Of a stretch of 53,511 bases of DNA, positions 8,101-17,424 are shown piece by piece; position 1 is the first letter of the stretch; each line of letters starts with the position of its first letter. The notes beneath the pieces were generated by a model that had not been told where the DNA came from, did not search any database, and was given only the letters and a program-made list of their open reading frames with translations. The stretch spans positions 1 through 53,511 of the forward strand of contig JAHJTX010000324.1 in the NCBI GenBank assembly GCA_018829545.1. The letters are read 5' to 3'. The position numbers and the translations under genes were made by a program. Source of the stretch: Bacteroidota bacterium. Its GTDB lineage: Bacteria > Bacteroidota > Ignavibacteria > Ignavibacteriales > Melioribacteraceae.

Positions 8101-9099
8101 GCACTTGGAGAAGCAACTGTAGAAGGTTCAGTAAAAAATTCAGATGGAGCGGTTAATACAAATTTCAACGGTGAAGGCATAATTAGTGTTTTTGATTCTG
8201 AGCGAAATGTATATCTCTCAGACATCAAATATTCAATGAAGCAGCAGGGAGGAGTAATTTTTAGAGGAAGAGTATCAGTTGAAAACGGCGAATTTAGCGC
8301 TTCGTTTAGAGTGCCGAAAGATATATCCTATGATGACAAAAACGGAAAAATTGTTGCTTACCTTTTTGATGATCAGCTTGATGGAATTGGATTCACAGAG
8401 AAAATAAGAGTTGGCGGAACTGATACCACAGCAGTAAATGACGGCGAAGGTCCAACGATTGATATTTTCTTCGATGACTTTAATTTTGAGAATTCTTATC
8501 TGGTTAATCCCGATTTTAATTTGTTGGTAAAAATTACAGATGAATCCGGTTTGAATACAACCGGAACGGGGATAGGGCATAAACTTGAAGGCATCCTTGA
8601 TGACAATGAGGAAAACGCAATTGATTTTACAAATTTCTTTGTCGGCGATTTGGATGCTGGCGGAAAATCCGGCAAAATAGATTATAAATTCACAAACACA
8701 GAAACGGGCGAACACAAAATTAAAATCAAAGCGTGGGATATTTTCAACAATCAGTCGAATACAGAGAACAATTTTTCTGTTGTAACTTCATCCGGTTTAG
8801 TTGTAAGAGACGTTTATAATTATCCCAATCCTTTTCGCTCGAATACTGTTTTTACGTTTCAACACAACGTTAATTCTGCCCTCAATGTGAAAATAAAAAT
8901 TTACTCCGTTGCAGGCAGATTAATAAAGGAAATTGAAAAGTCAGATATTTTAGATAAATTTGTTAAAATAGATTGGGACGGAAGAGACGAAGACGGCTCT
9001 TCTATTGCCAATGGAACTTATTTATATAAAATTATAATTAAGTCAACAGATGGTGATTATAAAAATTCGGTGCTCGGTAAATTAGCCGTAATACGATGA
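5191..9099 (+). CDS. porU: T9SS C-terminal signal peptidase/sortase PorU (C25 family)
   Basis: PorU is the gingipain-like transpeptidase that removes the C-terminal domain of T9SS cargo and attaches it at the cell surface. The catalytic dyad is visible: His in FIGHGNPEVW (about residue 819) and Cys in ITAATCDFGK (about 853), both typical of peptidase C25. An N-terminal beta-rich region precedes the caspase-like core. A T9SS type-A domain ends the protein (from YNYPNPF near residue 1205 to LGKLAVIR). I prefer GTG 5191, because GAGGT at 5182 lies close upstream and the product begins with a clean signal peptide (MKIKFSIISF..). ATG 5161 is an alternative that adds ten residues and lacks a ribosome site. 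About 1302 residues is usual for PorU. porV follows after a short gap. Confidence 0.93.
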   Translation: MKIKFSIISFLFLFVSILASGDLRVLSSNSASITIEFKPQNLDSTVIIIQNQKHYQLHFNNALTSSLNSDGEIPFRKISLGVPLETGNTIQIIGSEYSFIDGKLTASKAQSSSFNVDEFPEHELVEFAEFGISRELRLQSFNIYPVHYNKETNRIKFYKSIVFRVNYGANKGGKLIKDKFALKNILNAEAAKNWGTEVNSLQKVTNSVLSSGTWYKFESPDEGIYKIPRSQLTSLGINADNVDPRSIKIYNNGGKVLNEKVSYNSPNDLVEIAIKVVGEEDGKFDADDYIIFYGRGVNFWEYESGSIVRRKHYYSEKNFYWITSGGNSGIRIQNYTSLNDSAPLIQNSTRAFVFEEKNIINIGKTGRDYWGDEFNSSIKSRTYLNSLNGIVPGEKIYYNFLFGNISSASMVLTVTENGSTISTKVLPGYEDQLYILGKYISGSATAQITLPNERSTLKFAVAASSSGDRAYIDYYEIEYKKLLKAFEDKQTFFSLDTSAVVEYTLSNFSTSSINVFDVTDNSNVKIISAPKISGGQCVFQKSELKNNVSKYLAVTESVYKSITGITKVENSNVSGITSGAEYVIVTHKKFKEQAERLADYRQNSAPKTFSSVIVYVDEIYNEFSGGLQDPTAIRNFLKYAYQNWTVKPFFLMLFGDGTYDYFDKEKYSNNYVPTYQTQESLWELFSYTMDDYYGRIVGDDLAADLAVGRLTVNSTNEAKYIVDKIILYESKSQRGLWRNSITLVADDGLTSKGNDGSVHTFQSERLATTVLPAYLDKNKLYLSAYPTTITGLGRRKPGVNAAIIDAVNNGTLIMNFIGHGNPEVWTHEFVFEKAVSIPQFKNDKFFFITAATCDFGKYDDPAIQSATEEMLLLNNRGMIGAFTAARLVTSSQNAAINEKYYSMLFSKTLSTHGGMTVGEAYYLTKREKTQDNDEKFHLFSDPALRLNLPTLPINIDKVNNTVLTTNVQLSALGEATVEGSVKNSDGAVNTNFNGEGIISVFDSERNVYLSDIKYSMKQQGGVIFRGRVSVENGEFSASFRVPKDISYDDKNGKIVAYLFDDQLDGIGFTEKIRVGGTDTTAVNDGEGPTIDIFFDDFNFENSYLVNPDFNLLVKITDESGLNTTGTGIGHKLEGILDDNEENAIDFTNFFVGDLDAGGKSGKIDYKFTNTETGEHKIKIKAWDIFNNQSNTENNFSVVTSSGLVVRDVYNYPNPFRSNTVFTFQHNVNSALNVKIKIYSVAGRLIKEIEKSDILDKFVKIDWDGRDEDGSSIANGTYLYKIIIKSTDGDYKNSVLGKLAVIR

Positions 9100-9131
9100 T
9101 AAATGTTTACAAATTATTGGAGGAAGATTTA

Positions 9132-10325
9132 ATGAAAAAATTATTAATGGTGTTGCCTTTGTTCTTCGTGATATTTGGCAGTGTTACCAAGATGAATGCA
9201 CAGGGCGAAGCGGCAGTTCCATTTCTAATATTGGCTCCCGACTCAAGAGCATCCGGTATCGGTGAATCCGGCGCTGGTCTTGCAGATAACTCGGCTGCTA
9301 TATTTTGGAATCCTTCGGGAATCGCTTTTCTTACCGGTTCCGAAGTCAGTTTTACACACAGTAAATGGCTGCCTCAATTTCAGCTGGATCTATTTTATGA
9401 TTATGTGACTTACAGGCAATATATAGAAGACATAGATGGAAGCGTTACTGCCAGTATTACTTACATGAACTATGGTGAGTTTATCAGAACATCGGAAGCC
9501 GGTCCGGAACAGATTGGAACTTTTCGGTCGTTTGACGCCGCTCTTACACTCGGTTATGCCACAAAGCTTACTCAGGATTGGGGATTAGGATTAAACTTTA
9601 GGTTGATACACAGTAAACTTGCCGATAAACCCACAGGGCAGGAAAAAGGAGAAGGAATTGCAACAAGCGTGAGTTTCGATATTTCTACAATGTGGCGGCC
9701 TGAAGTTTTCAACGTTCCATTCTTCGGCGACCTCGGAAATAAATTTAGTATTGGCGTCAATCTGAGCAATCTTGGACCAAAAATTTCTTACATCGATCAA
9801 GCGCAGGCTGACCCTATTCCAACAAACTTTAGATTTGGATTGGCTGCCAGACTTTTTGAGGATGATTTTAACTCATTAACTTTAACTGCGGATATGAGCA
9901 AACTTCTAGTAGATAGAGGCAAAGCCTACAGAGGCGAAAACCTCGATTCACTTGTTAAAGCTCCAAAGCGGGATGAATTTTACAAAGCTATTTTTACCGC
10001 ATGGGGTGATGAATCCTTTGATAGAGAACTTCGCGATATCGTTACAACAATTGGATTAGAATATTGGTACGGCGTTCCTGATGAATTCATGTTCGCTCTT
10101 AGAGGTGGGTTTTTCTATGAAGATCCATCTTACGGAAATAGAAAATTTCTAACCATCGGTTCAGGTATACGCTATGATGTGTATGGATTCGATTTCAGTT
10201 ACATTTCAACGAGTGCATTTAAAGACGGCGAAACTCATCCGCTTGCTGATACTTTACGTTTCACGCTGTTAGTAGGATGGGGTTCCGCTCCACAGCAAAT
10301 AAGAGGATTCCCAAGAGGTATTTAA
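9132..10325 (+). CDS. porV: T9SS outer-membrane shuttle/attachment protein PorV (LptO)
   Basis: PorV is an outer-membrane beta-barrel that carries C-terminal domains of cargo from the translocon to PorU. Family signatures are the signal peptide (MKKLLMVLPLFFV..NAQG), the motif FLILAPDSRASGIGESGAG followed by NSAAIFWNPSG, and repeated amphipathic strands with a long central loop. Length is about 397 residues. A GGAGG at 9119-9123 points to ATG 9132; an ATG at 9096 overlaps the end of porU but would add twelve non-signal residues. Its place directly after porU matches their known partnership in the attachment complex. Confidence 0.92.
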   Translation: MKKLLMVLPLFFVIFGSVTKMNAQGEAAVPFLILAPDSRASGIGESGAGLADNSAAIFWNPSGIAFLTGSEVSFTHSKWLPQFQLDLFYDYVTYRQYIEDIDGSVTASITYMNYGEFIRTSEAGPEQIGTFRSFDAALTLGYATKLTQDWGLGLNFRLIHSKLADKPTGQEKGEGIATSVSFDISTMWRPEVFNVPFFGDLGNKFSIGVNLSNLGPKISYIDQAQADPIPTNFRFGLAARLFEDDFNSLTLTADMSKLLVDRGKAYRGENLDSLVKAPKRDEFYKAIFTAWGDESFDRELRDIVTTIGLEYWYGVPDEFMFALRGGFFYEDPSYGNRKFLTIGSGIRYDVYGFDFSYISTSAFKDGETHPLADTLRFTLLVGWGSAPQQIRGFPRGI

Positions 10326-10331
10326 CATTCC

Positions 10332-13300
10332 ATGATTAAAATAATATTTTGGTTTTCCAGCTTTTTTATTTTAATGGGCAGTTTATCTGCCCAATCTTTT
10401 GTCGGTAAATTAGCTCCGTATCAAAATCTGCGAACAGAAACTCAAACCATTGACACCATTAAAATATTAGGCGTGATGGTTGAATTTAAAGCGGATCAGG
10501 ACGATGCAACTTTTGGCGACGGTAAATTTGGTTCGATCTATACCGAGGATTACGGTAGTGATATTATTGACCCGCTTCCACACGACAGGAATTATTTTTT
10601 AAACCATTTTGAGTTTGCCGCTAACTATTACAATAAAGTTTCTAACGGCAAACAAATTGTTAAATATGAGATTCTTCCTGCAATTATAACTGTAAGTAAA
10701 ACAATGAGGGATTATTCTCCGTCCGTCGCAAATCCAAATGATCTTTCTTCAATTGCTGAATTCTGCAAAGAAGCGTGGCACCTGGCGGGCATTGAGTATC
10801 CGAATTATGATTTCAGTAAATTTAATTTGTTCGCAATACTTCATGCCGGAGTTGGACGCGATGTTAAACTTCCCGGAAGCATCGGCAACGAAAGAGATCT
10901 TCCTTCGGTTTATTTGGGTCTAAATTCGCTGAAGAATTTACTTGGGGCTAATTTCTCCGGCTTTCCTGCGGGCAATACAATTCATAAAATTCCAAACAGC
11001 ATGATACTGCCTGAAACAGAATCGAGAGAGCTTGTTGGAATTGGCGGCAAAGCATTATTGGAATTATCAATCAACGGATTAATTGCAGCGAGCATTGCTA
11101 GTTATTTGGGGCTGCCGGATTTGTTCAACACCGAAACCGGACTTAGCGCGATTGGGCGGTTCGGGTTAATGGACGGTCAATCAATATTCACATTTGGCGG
11201 TTTATTTCCTCCAGAACCTTCACCATGGGAAAAAATTTATCTCGGCTGGGAAACTCCCATCACCGTTGGTCTTGACGACTTAAAAATTAATCTCACGGCA
11301 AAAAACGCCGCTGCTATTAGTGATACGGTTATCTTAAAAATTCCTATCAACTCTAAAGAATATTTCTTGATTGAGAACAGAAGCAGAGATGCGAATAATG
11401 ACGGATGCAAAATTACTTATAAAGTAGGAAGCCAAACCATTACTCGAACTTTCAATAAGGATTACCCGAGTTTTATTTATTATGATATTGACACACTTGC
11501 CGGCGTTGTAACGGATGTTGACGAGTTTGATTGGGCAGTTCCGGGAGATGATAGAGATTTCGAATTTTCTAATTCATTTAAAGATGTTGGCATTGTAATC
11601 TGGCATATCGATGAAAATGTAATCGAACAAAATATCTTAGATAATAAAATCAACAACGATAAATTCGCATTGGGCGTTGATGTGGTTGAAGCGGATGGAA
11701 TTCAGGACATTGGCGAAGAATTCCAGACGATTTTTGGAGATATAATAATTGGCGAAGGAACAAAAGAAGATACGTGGTATAAGAGTAATCCGGCAAGATT
11801 TTATAAAAATCGATTTGACGATAATTCAAAACCGAATGCAAAATCGAATACCGGTGCGAACAGTTTAATCAATATCTCAAATTTTTCAGAAGTTGGAAAT
11901 AAAATGTCATTTGATTTATCATTCGGCAGAAACGACATTAAATTACTATCCCGCACTAAATTGCAGAATAAGTATAATTGGATAACACAGATAGAGGAAA
12001 GTTCTGAAGACATTACTTTTCTGTCATCAACCGCATCAACTGTAAGAATTAATTCAGCAATAGATGTCATTGAAACTTATCCCGTGGGGAGCAATTTTAA
12101 ACCCGCGCTTTTCAGTTTTGGCGGATATGATTATTTAATAAGCGTTAGAGATAGCGCTGTTTACCTCAATGCATTTAAGAATCACATCAGCTACAGTAAT
12201 TTTAGCAACACAGGTTCATTAATTTCAACTCCTCCCGTGCTGTATGAATCGAACGGAGAACATTATTTCATCATCGGAACGGAAAGAGGAGATATTTTAA
12301 CTTATAAAATATTCCCGCTTCCTCAGTTAGAAATAAAAATCGTAAAAACTGTTTCGCACCTTGGAGAGAGAATAGCACACTGCGCCGCATCGAATGATTT
12401 TACCGCTGTGGTTTCAGAAACAAAATATTGGGACAGCAGTTTGCTTGCGGGATTCGTTACGCTTCCATTCAATGCAAAGCAAGTCGCGCTCATTAAAAAC
12501 ATTGATGGTTCTTACACATCGGTTGTATTATTAAGTGATGCATCTTTTGCAATAATCAGTGATGGCGTTATTACTTCTCATTTTTCAATTCCATCTGTGG
12601 ATGAAATCAATCAGTTCTCGTTGAGTCCATTAGATGATACTGAAAAAACTTTCATTCTCTTCAATAGTAACAATTCTATTTTCGCGGTGAATTTAATCGG
12701 AACAATTGCGGATAATTTCCCATTTGAGAACAATGAAAGCTCAGAATATAATTTTGCTCCAGTTGCTTCAAAAGTAAATGGCGTAGTAAAATTATCATCC
12801 ATCAATGACGAGGGAGTTATTCATTTAATAAATAATCAAGCTGAATTGTCCGCGGGTTTTCCACTAACAAGCGGAGGATTTGCAACAGCGGCGCCTCTGT
12901 TCTTTTCAACAAATAATTCGACTCAATATTGTACTGTAACAAATGATAACGAGTTTTTGAGATGGCAATTCAGTTCATCGGCAAGCAAGAATATTTGGTC
13001 TGGAGATTACAAGGATTCATACAATAGCTCGCTGATAATTGCAGAGACACCTCAAACCGTAGAAAGCAATTACTTCCCTTTGTCAAAAGCGTATAATTGG
13101 CCAAACCCCGTCTATTCGGGGGAAACATATATTAGTTTCTACGTTAATGAAGATTCCGACGCAGAGGTTAATATTTATGATCTCGCTGGCGATAAAGTTT
13201 CAAAACTCAAATTAAAAGCAGTGGGCGGCTTTGATAACGAAATTCCGTGGGACATTTCAAATGTGCAAAGCGGTGTTTACCTTGCTCACTTAAATGTAAA

Positions 13301-13355
13301 AAGCAATTCAGGGAAATCTGCTTTTATAATCATCAAAATTGCCGTAATTAAATAA
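10332..13355 (+). CDS. T9SS-exported M6-like metallopeptidase homologue lacking the zinc site
   Basis: A 1007-residue secreted protein with a signal peptide (..ILMGSLSAQ), an M6 (immune inhibitor A-like) domain in about residues 30-450, a beta-rich middle, and a T9SS type-A C-terminal domain from AYNWPNPVYSG (about 918) to the end (IIIKIAVIK). The M6 context is clear: NLFAILHAGVG, YLGLPDLFNTETGLSAIGRF and GLMDGQS. Where M6 enzymes have H-E-x-x-H before LGLPDL, this protein has A-S-I-A-S (residues 253-257), so two zinc ligands and the catalytic glutamate are missing. It is probably a non-catalytic surface or scaffold protein. It lies 6 bases after porV and 15 before the HEFTH peptidase gene. 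Confidence 0.85.
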   Translation: MIKIIFWFSSFFILMGSLSAQSFVGKLAPYQNLRTETQTIDTIKILGVMVEFKADQDDATFGDGKFGSIYTEDYGSDIIDPLPHDRNYFLNHFEFAANYYNKVSNGKQIVKYEILPAIITVSKTMRDYSPSVANPNDLSSIAEFCKEAWHLAGIEYPNYDFSKFNLFAILHAGVGRDVKLPGSIGNERDLPSVYLGLNSLKNLLGANFSGFPAGNTIHKIPNSMILPETESRELVGIGGKALLELSINGLIAASIASYLGLPDLFNTETGLSAIGRFGLMDGQSIFTFGGLFPPEPSPWEKIYLGWETPITVGLDDLKINLTAKNAAAISDTVILKIPINSKEYFLIENRSRDANNDGCKITYKVGSQTITRTFNKDYPSFIYYDIDTLAGVVTDVDEFDWAVPGDDRDFEFSNSFKDVGIVIWHIDENVIEQNILDNKINNDKFALGVDVVEADGIQDIGEEFQTIFGDIIIGEGTKEDTWYKSNPARFYKNRFDDNSKPNAKSNTGANSLINISNFSEVGNKMSFDLSFGRNDIKLLSRTKLQNKYNWITQIEESSEDITFLSSTASTVRINSAIDVIETYPVGSNFKPALFSFGGYDYLISVRDSAVYLNAFKNHISYSNFSNTGSLISTPPVLYESNGEHYFIIGTERGDILTYKIFPLPQLEIKIVKTVSHLGERIAHCAASNDFTAVVSETKYWDSSLLAGFVTLPFNAKQVALIKNIDGSYTSVVLLSDASFAIISDGVITSHFSIPSVDEINQFSLSPLDDTEKTFILFNSNNSIFAVNLIGTIADNFPFENNESSEYNFAPVASKVNGVVKLSSINDEGVIHLINNQAELSAGFPLTSGGFATAAPLFFSTNNSTQYCTVTNDNEFLRWQFSSSASKNIWSGDYKDSYNSSLIIAETPQTVESNYFPLSKAYNWPNPVYSGETYISFYVNEDSDAEVNIYDLAGDKVSKLKLKAVGGFDNEIPWDISNVQSGVYLAHLNVKSNSGKSAFIIIKIAVIK

Positions 13356-13370
13356 AGGTTTTTTACTCCG

Positions 13371-16300
13371 ATGCTGAAACGCCTGATAATATTATCTATA
13401 GTTTTTTCGACGAACCTTTATTCTCAATTTAACGAGTACGAGCCGGAATATAACTGGCTCACAATTAAAGGCAAGCACGTTTATGTTCACTACCACGAAG
13501 AAGCGGAACGCACAGCAAGAGTTGTTGCAAAAATTGCAGATGAAGTTTGGGAACCCATAACCTCTCTTTATCAATACCAACCAGAAACTGTGCACTATGT
13601 AATTAAAGACATTGACGACTACTCGAACGGTGCAACTTATTTCTTTGATAATAAAATAGAAATTTGGGCTTCTGCTTTGGACTTTGATTTGCGCGGCGCG
13701 CATAATTGGCTGCGTAACGTAATTTCGCATGAATTCACTCATCTCGTTCAAATTCAAGCTGCGTTGAAACTAAACCGTTCACTACCTGCTTTTTATTTTC
13801 AATTTTTGAATTACGAAGACAAAAGAAGACAGGACATTCTTTACGGATTTCCGAATGTTATCGTTTCGTATCCCATTGCTGCTCTAAATATGCCCGCCTG
13901 GTTTGCAGAAGGTACGGCTCAATATATGAGAAAGGAATTTGATTACGATAATTGGGATACTCACCGCGATATGATTTTAAGGAGTTATGTGCTTGACGGC
14001 AATATGCTTACATGGAATCAAATGGGAGTTTTCGGCAAAACAAGTTTAGGAAACGAATCGGTTTATAATTCGGGATTCGCGCTTACAAGTTATATTGCGC
14101 AAACTTACGGTGAAGATAAATTAAGAGAAGTTTCAGAGCGGTTGGGTAATTTAACAACGTTTACAATTGACGCTGCGTTCGAACATGTTTTAGGGATTGA
14201 CGGCAAACAGTTATACAATGAATGGAAATTTTATCTGACCGAAGATTATAACGAAAGAGTAGAAAACGTTAAAAAAAATCTTGTTACCGGCGCCTTAATT
14301 CAGAACGAAGGGTTTGGAAATTTTTATCCGGTCTTCTCCAATGATGGTGAAAAGTTCTACTATATATCCAATAAAAAATCGGACTATTTCGGTCCATCAG
14401 CTATTTACGAGTTTAGCATGAAAACAAAGGAAGAGAAAAAATTAGTCGCTGGAGTAAATTCTTCAATCGGAGTTATTCCTAATGATGATAAAATTGTTTA
14501 TGCAAAACTCAGTGAAGAAAATCCTAAATGGACAAAAATTCACGACCTCTATATGTACGATATTTCCGAAGATGAGGATACGCGAATCACTTTTGGGTTG
14601 AGAGCAAATAATCCGGCTGTTTCCAATGACGGAAAGAAAATTATTTTTCTCTTCCAAAAAGATGGAACAACAAATCTTGGCATCGTTGATATCGACGGAA
14701 AAAATTTCAAGAAACTCACATTCTTTGAAAACGGAGAACAGGTTTATAATCCAAAATTCTCCAGTGACGATTCAAAAATAATTTTCGATTATTCCTATCA
14801 TCAGGGAAGAGACATAGCGATTGTGAAATGCGATGGATCAAATCTGGAATTTATTCTTCATAATGGTTTTGACGAACGCAATGCGCAGTTCATTAACGAT
14901 GATGAAATTATTTATTCATCCGATGAGACCGGGATATTTAATCTTTACAGGCATAATCTTATTAGCGGAAAGAAAGAGAAACTCACAAACGTATTGGGCG
15001 GCGCCTTTTTGCCCGCGATAGATAGTAATGGGCAGATAGTTTATTCCGGTTACACATCTACAGGTTATAAAATATTCTCTCTCTCCTCCGAGCAATCTGT
15101 TGCAGTTGATTCTGAGAAAAATTATTTGCAATCCACAAAAACTTCTTCAGAGGGAAGCAGAGTTAAGGGTGATCTCACTTCGTCCAATATTGATTATCTA
15201 AAAAACTTCAATGATTATAATCTGCCCGAGTACGAACCCAAAAAGTACAGCAGTTTCTTTTCGCGCATGAGTTTCTTTCCTTTTATTAGATGGGATAACT
15301 ATGTTACTTCTAACAAAGGAATCGATAAAATTAAACCGGGAGTTTATTTTACTTCGAGCGACTATCTTAACCGCTATAGCTTGTTCGGTGGAATTTCAAT
15401 CAATAAAAAACTCGAACGAGATGCTTACCTGAATTTTGAGTACAGAGAAAAACTGCCGTTGATTTATAATCTTGGATTGACGCCGGTATTGGCGTTGGAA
15501 TTATTCAGCGTGAGCCGGCAAACTGATGTAGATATTTTCTTCGATAAATATGTAGACTCTCTGGGGGTGACGCGCTATGATTACATCATTCCGACAGATG
15601 TTACATATAATTTGTTCGAAGTGGATGTTTCGGCGAGACATAAAATTTTTGCGGAAGGCAATGAATTAGAATTTCGTTTCATGTACAGTAAGTACTCTGC
15701 AACGCTGGGCAGTTTTATTGTACCAAATCTTGAGATGCTGTACCCAACAACTGACGACACATATTTTGTTGGGAGAAATGTTCAACTGAAATTCAGTCAC
15801 AAAATTTATGAACCGAATATTGATACTGACATCAATCCGGTTGGCAGAGACATTGAGTTCGTTTACAGCTATGAATTTAATAAGTTCAATTCGGAAGGTG
15901 AATATGAAATTGAAAACGGACTTTTGATTCCTCAGTATACAAATTTTAATTTTCATCGTGTAGAATTTAATTGGAAAGAATTCATCTCTGTTTATAAAGG
16001 GCATACCCTGAATGCACAGTTCAGAGCGGCTTCGATACTAGGTCCAACTGTTCCGGATTTTTTTGATTTTTACCTTGGCGGATTGATTGGAATGAAAAGT
16101 TATCCGTTCTATTCAATCAGCGGAAATGAATTGGGCTGGCTGAATTTATCCTACAGATTTCCTCTCTTTAAAAATTTGGACATGCGAATTGCGCATTTAT
16201 ACCTCGACAAAATATTTTTAAGCATTTACGGTGATATTGGTAACACCTGGAACGGTAAATTCCCAGAAACAACTGATTTCAAAAAAGGAGCCGGAGCTGA

Positions 16301-16463
16301 AATCCGAATGAAAATGAATTCATTTTACCTTTTCCCAACAAGTTTGTTTTTTAACGCCGCTTATTCATTCGATAAATTTGAAAGACAGGTGAGAGAAGAA
16401 AAAGTTGTGTACGGAAAAGAATGGAGTTTTTACGGCGGTGTTTTATTCGACTTTAGTTTTTAA
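13371..16463 (+). CDS. Surface HEFTH metallopeptidase with TolB-like propeller and Omp85-like barrel
   Basis: A 1030-residue protein. After a signal peptide (..FSTNLYSQF), a gluzincin-type peptidase region contains HEFTH at residues 120-124 and the downstream glutamate in AWFAEGTAQY (E180), so the zinc site looks intact. Residues about 300-600 hold PD40/TolB-like propeller repeats (FYYISNKKSDYFGPS, ISEDEDTRITF, KIIFDYSYHQGRDI). Residues about 640-1030 alternate like a beta-barrel, carry a GGLIGMKSYPF..LGWLNLSYRFPL segment resembling the Omp85/BamA L-R-G-Y region, and end in phenylalanine as outer-membrane proteins do. It is likely anchored in the outer membrane with the peptidase and propeller exposed. 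The orientation, outward or periplasmic, is not determined. It is cotranscribed with porUV. Confidence 0.75.
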   Translation: MLKRLIILSIVFSTNLYSQFNEYEPEYNWLTIKGKHVYVHYHEEAERTARVVAKIADEVWEPITSLYQYQPETVHYVIKDIDDYSNGATYFFDNKIEIWASALDFDLRGAHNWLRNVISHEFTHLVQIQAALKLNRSLPAFYFQFLNYEDKRRQDILYGFPNVIVSYPIAALNMPAWFAEGTAQYMRKEFDYDNWDTHRDMILRSYVLDGNMLTWNQMGVFGKTSLGNESVYNSGFALTSYIAQTYGEDKLREVSERLGNLTTFTIDAAFEHVLGIDGKQLYNEWKFYLTEDYNERVENVKKNLVTGALIQNEGFGNFYPVFSNDGEKFYYISNKKSDYFGPSAIYEFSMKTKEEKKLVAGVNSSIGVIPNDDKIVYAKLSEENPKWTKIHDLYMYDISEDEDTRITFGLRANNPAVSNDGKKIIFLFQKDGTTNLGIVDIDGKNFKKLTFFENGEQVYNPKFSSDDSKIIFDYSYHQGRDIAIVKCDGSNLEFILHNGFDERNAQFINDDEIIYSSDETGIFNLYRHNLISGKKEKLTNVLGGAFLPAIDSNGQIVYSGYTSTGYKIFSLSSEQSVAVDSEKNYLQSTKTSSEGSRVKGDLTSSNIDYLKNFNDYNLPEYEPKKYSSFFSRMSFFPFIRWDNYVTSNKGIDKIKPGVYFTSSDYLNRYSLFGGISINKKLERDAYLNFEYREKLPLIYNLGLTPVLALELFSVSRQTDVDIFFDKYVDSLGVTRYDYIIPTDVTYNLFEVDVSARHKIFAEGNELEFRFMYSKYSATLGSFIVPNLEMLYPTTDDTYFVGRNVQLKFSHKIYEPNIDTDINPVGRDIEFVYSYEFNKFNSEGEYEIENGLLIPQYTNFNFHRVEFNWKEFISVYKGHTLNAQFRAASILGPTVPDFFDFYLGGLIGMKSYPFYSISGNELGWLNLSYRFPLFKNLDMRIAHLYLDKIFLSIYGDIGNTWNGKFPETTDFKKGAGAEIRMKMNSFYLFPTSLFFNAAYSFDKFERQVREEKVVYGKEWSFYGGVLFDFSF

Positions 16464-16480
16464 TTCAAAGGATTTTAGAA

Positions 16481-17344
16481 ATGATTAGAACAACAATTTT
16501 ATACTTACTAATTGCAACAGCAATATTCGGGCAGAGTAAAAATGATTTTACTGGATCTTTGATGTTAGATCAATCAATCGCGTTTAGGAATACAAGTACT
16601 GCCAATTTAGTTGAAGATCAAATTCCAACAACAGCTTCAAAAAAATCGCCCTTGTTGGCTGCGCTTGCCTCCGCTGCAATTCCCGGAGCGGGAGAATTCT
16701 ATACGGAAAATTACTTTAAGTCTGCCGTTTTCTTTGCCCTTGAAGCAGCGGCAATAACCGTCGGGTTAATTTATGATAATAAAGGTAACGTTCAGACGAA
16801 AAAATTTGAATCCTTCGCAAATAAACATTGGAACGTTTCGGAATATGCAAATTGGACGGTGAACAATGCAACCCGGCTAAATACAAATATTGATACCGAT
16901 TTATTGAATATATATGATAATAATGGAAAAGTAATTTGGAGTAAATTAAACGAACTTGAAAGAGCAATTGGTGGATGGTTCTCGCATCAAATTGACCCTT
17001 ACGGTTCGCAGCAGTATTATGAATTGATCGGCAAGTACGAACAGTTTACTCCGGGTTGGGATGATTTTTCGGAGAATCCCAACGATCCATTCAATTTCGG
17101 CGACCGTTTGACCGATAATTATTATTATTATTCAAAAGAGCGGGGGAAAGCAAACGAATTTTACAATATTGCTTCAAAAGCCGTACTTGTAGTTGTTGCA
17201 AATCATTTTATATCTGCAATTGATGCAGCGTTTTCGGCTAAAATTCATAATAATAAAATCGCCGCTCAAGTCAGTTTAGAAAAGCTGCAGCTCGGTTTCG
17301 AAAAGATGTATTATCCTTCGCTTAATATTTCTTATACGTTTTAG
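16481..17344 (+). CDS. DUF5683-like membrane/envelope protein
   Basis: A 287-residue protein with an N-terminal signal (..LLIATAIFGQSK) and a hydrophobic motif SPLLAALASAAIPGAGEFY followed by KSAVFFALEAAAITVGLIYDN. This resembles the P-G-x-G-x-x-Y plus membrane-helix pattern of DUF5683 proteins in Bacteroidota. A conserved-looking FESFANKHWNVSEYANW segment follows. No catalytic residues were recognised and the function is unknown. It is the last gene of the porU-porV run, 17 bases after the barrel-peptidase gene, so a role in envelope assembly or T9SS is suggested by context only. Confidence 0.65.
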   Translation: MIRTTILYLLIATAIFGQSKNDFTGSLMLDQSIAFRNTSTANLVEDQIPTTASKKSPLLAALASAAIPGAGEFYTENYFKSAVFFALEAAAITVGLIYDNKGNVQTKKFESFANKHWNVSEYANWTVNNATRLNTNIDTDLLNIYDNNGKVIWSKLNELERAIGGWFSHQIDPYGSQQYYELIGKYEQFTPGWDDFSENPNDPFNFGDRLTDNYYYYSKERGKANEFYNIASKAVLVVVANHFISAIDAAFSAKIHNNKIAAQVSLEKLQLGFEKMYYPSLNISYTF

Positions 17345-17424
17345 CACATCTCAAAATCTGATAAATAAGCCTTGGCAATTGCTTATATTCCCATCAATAT
17401 TTTTGAACTTATTATAATGAAATA

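Noticed and set aside
8275-8715. 146-codon minus-strand frame inside porU
   Set aside because: Cysteine- and isoleucine-rich translation with no motif, wholly inside the strongly supported porU frame.
10332-13355. Active M6 metalloprotease
   Set aside because: The HEXXH position reads ASIAS, so the zinc ligands and catalytic glutamate are absent.
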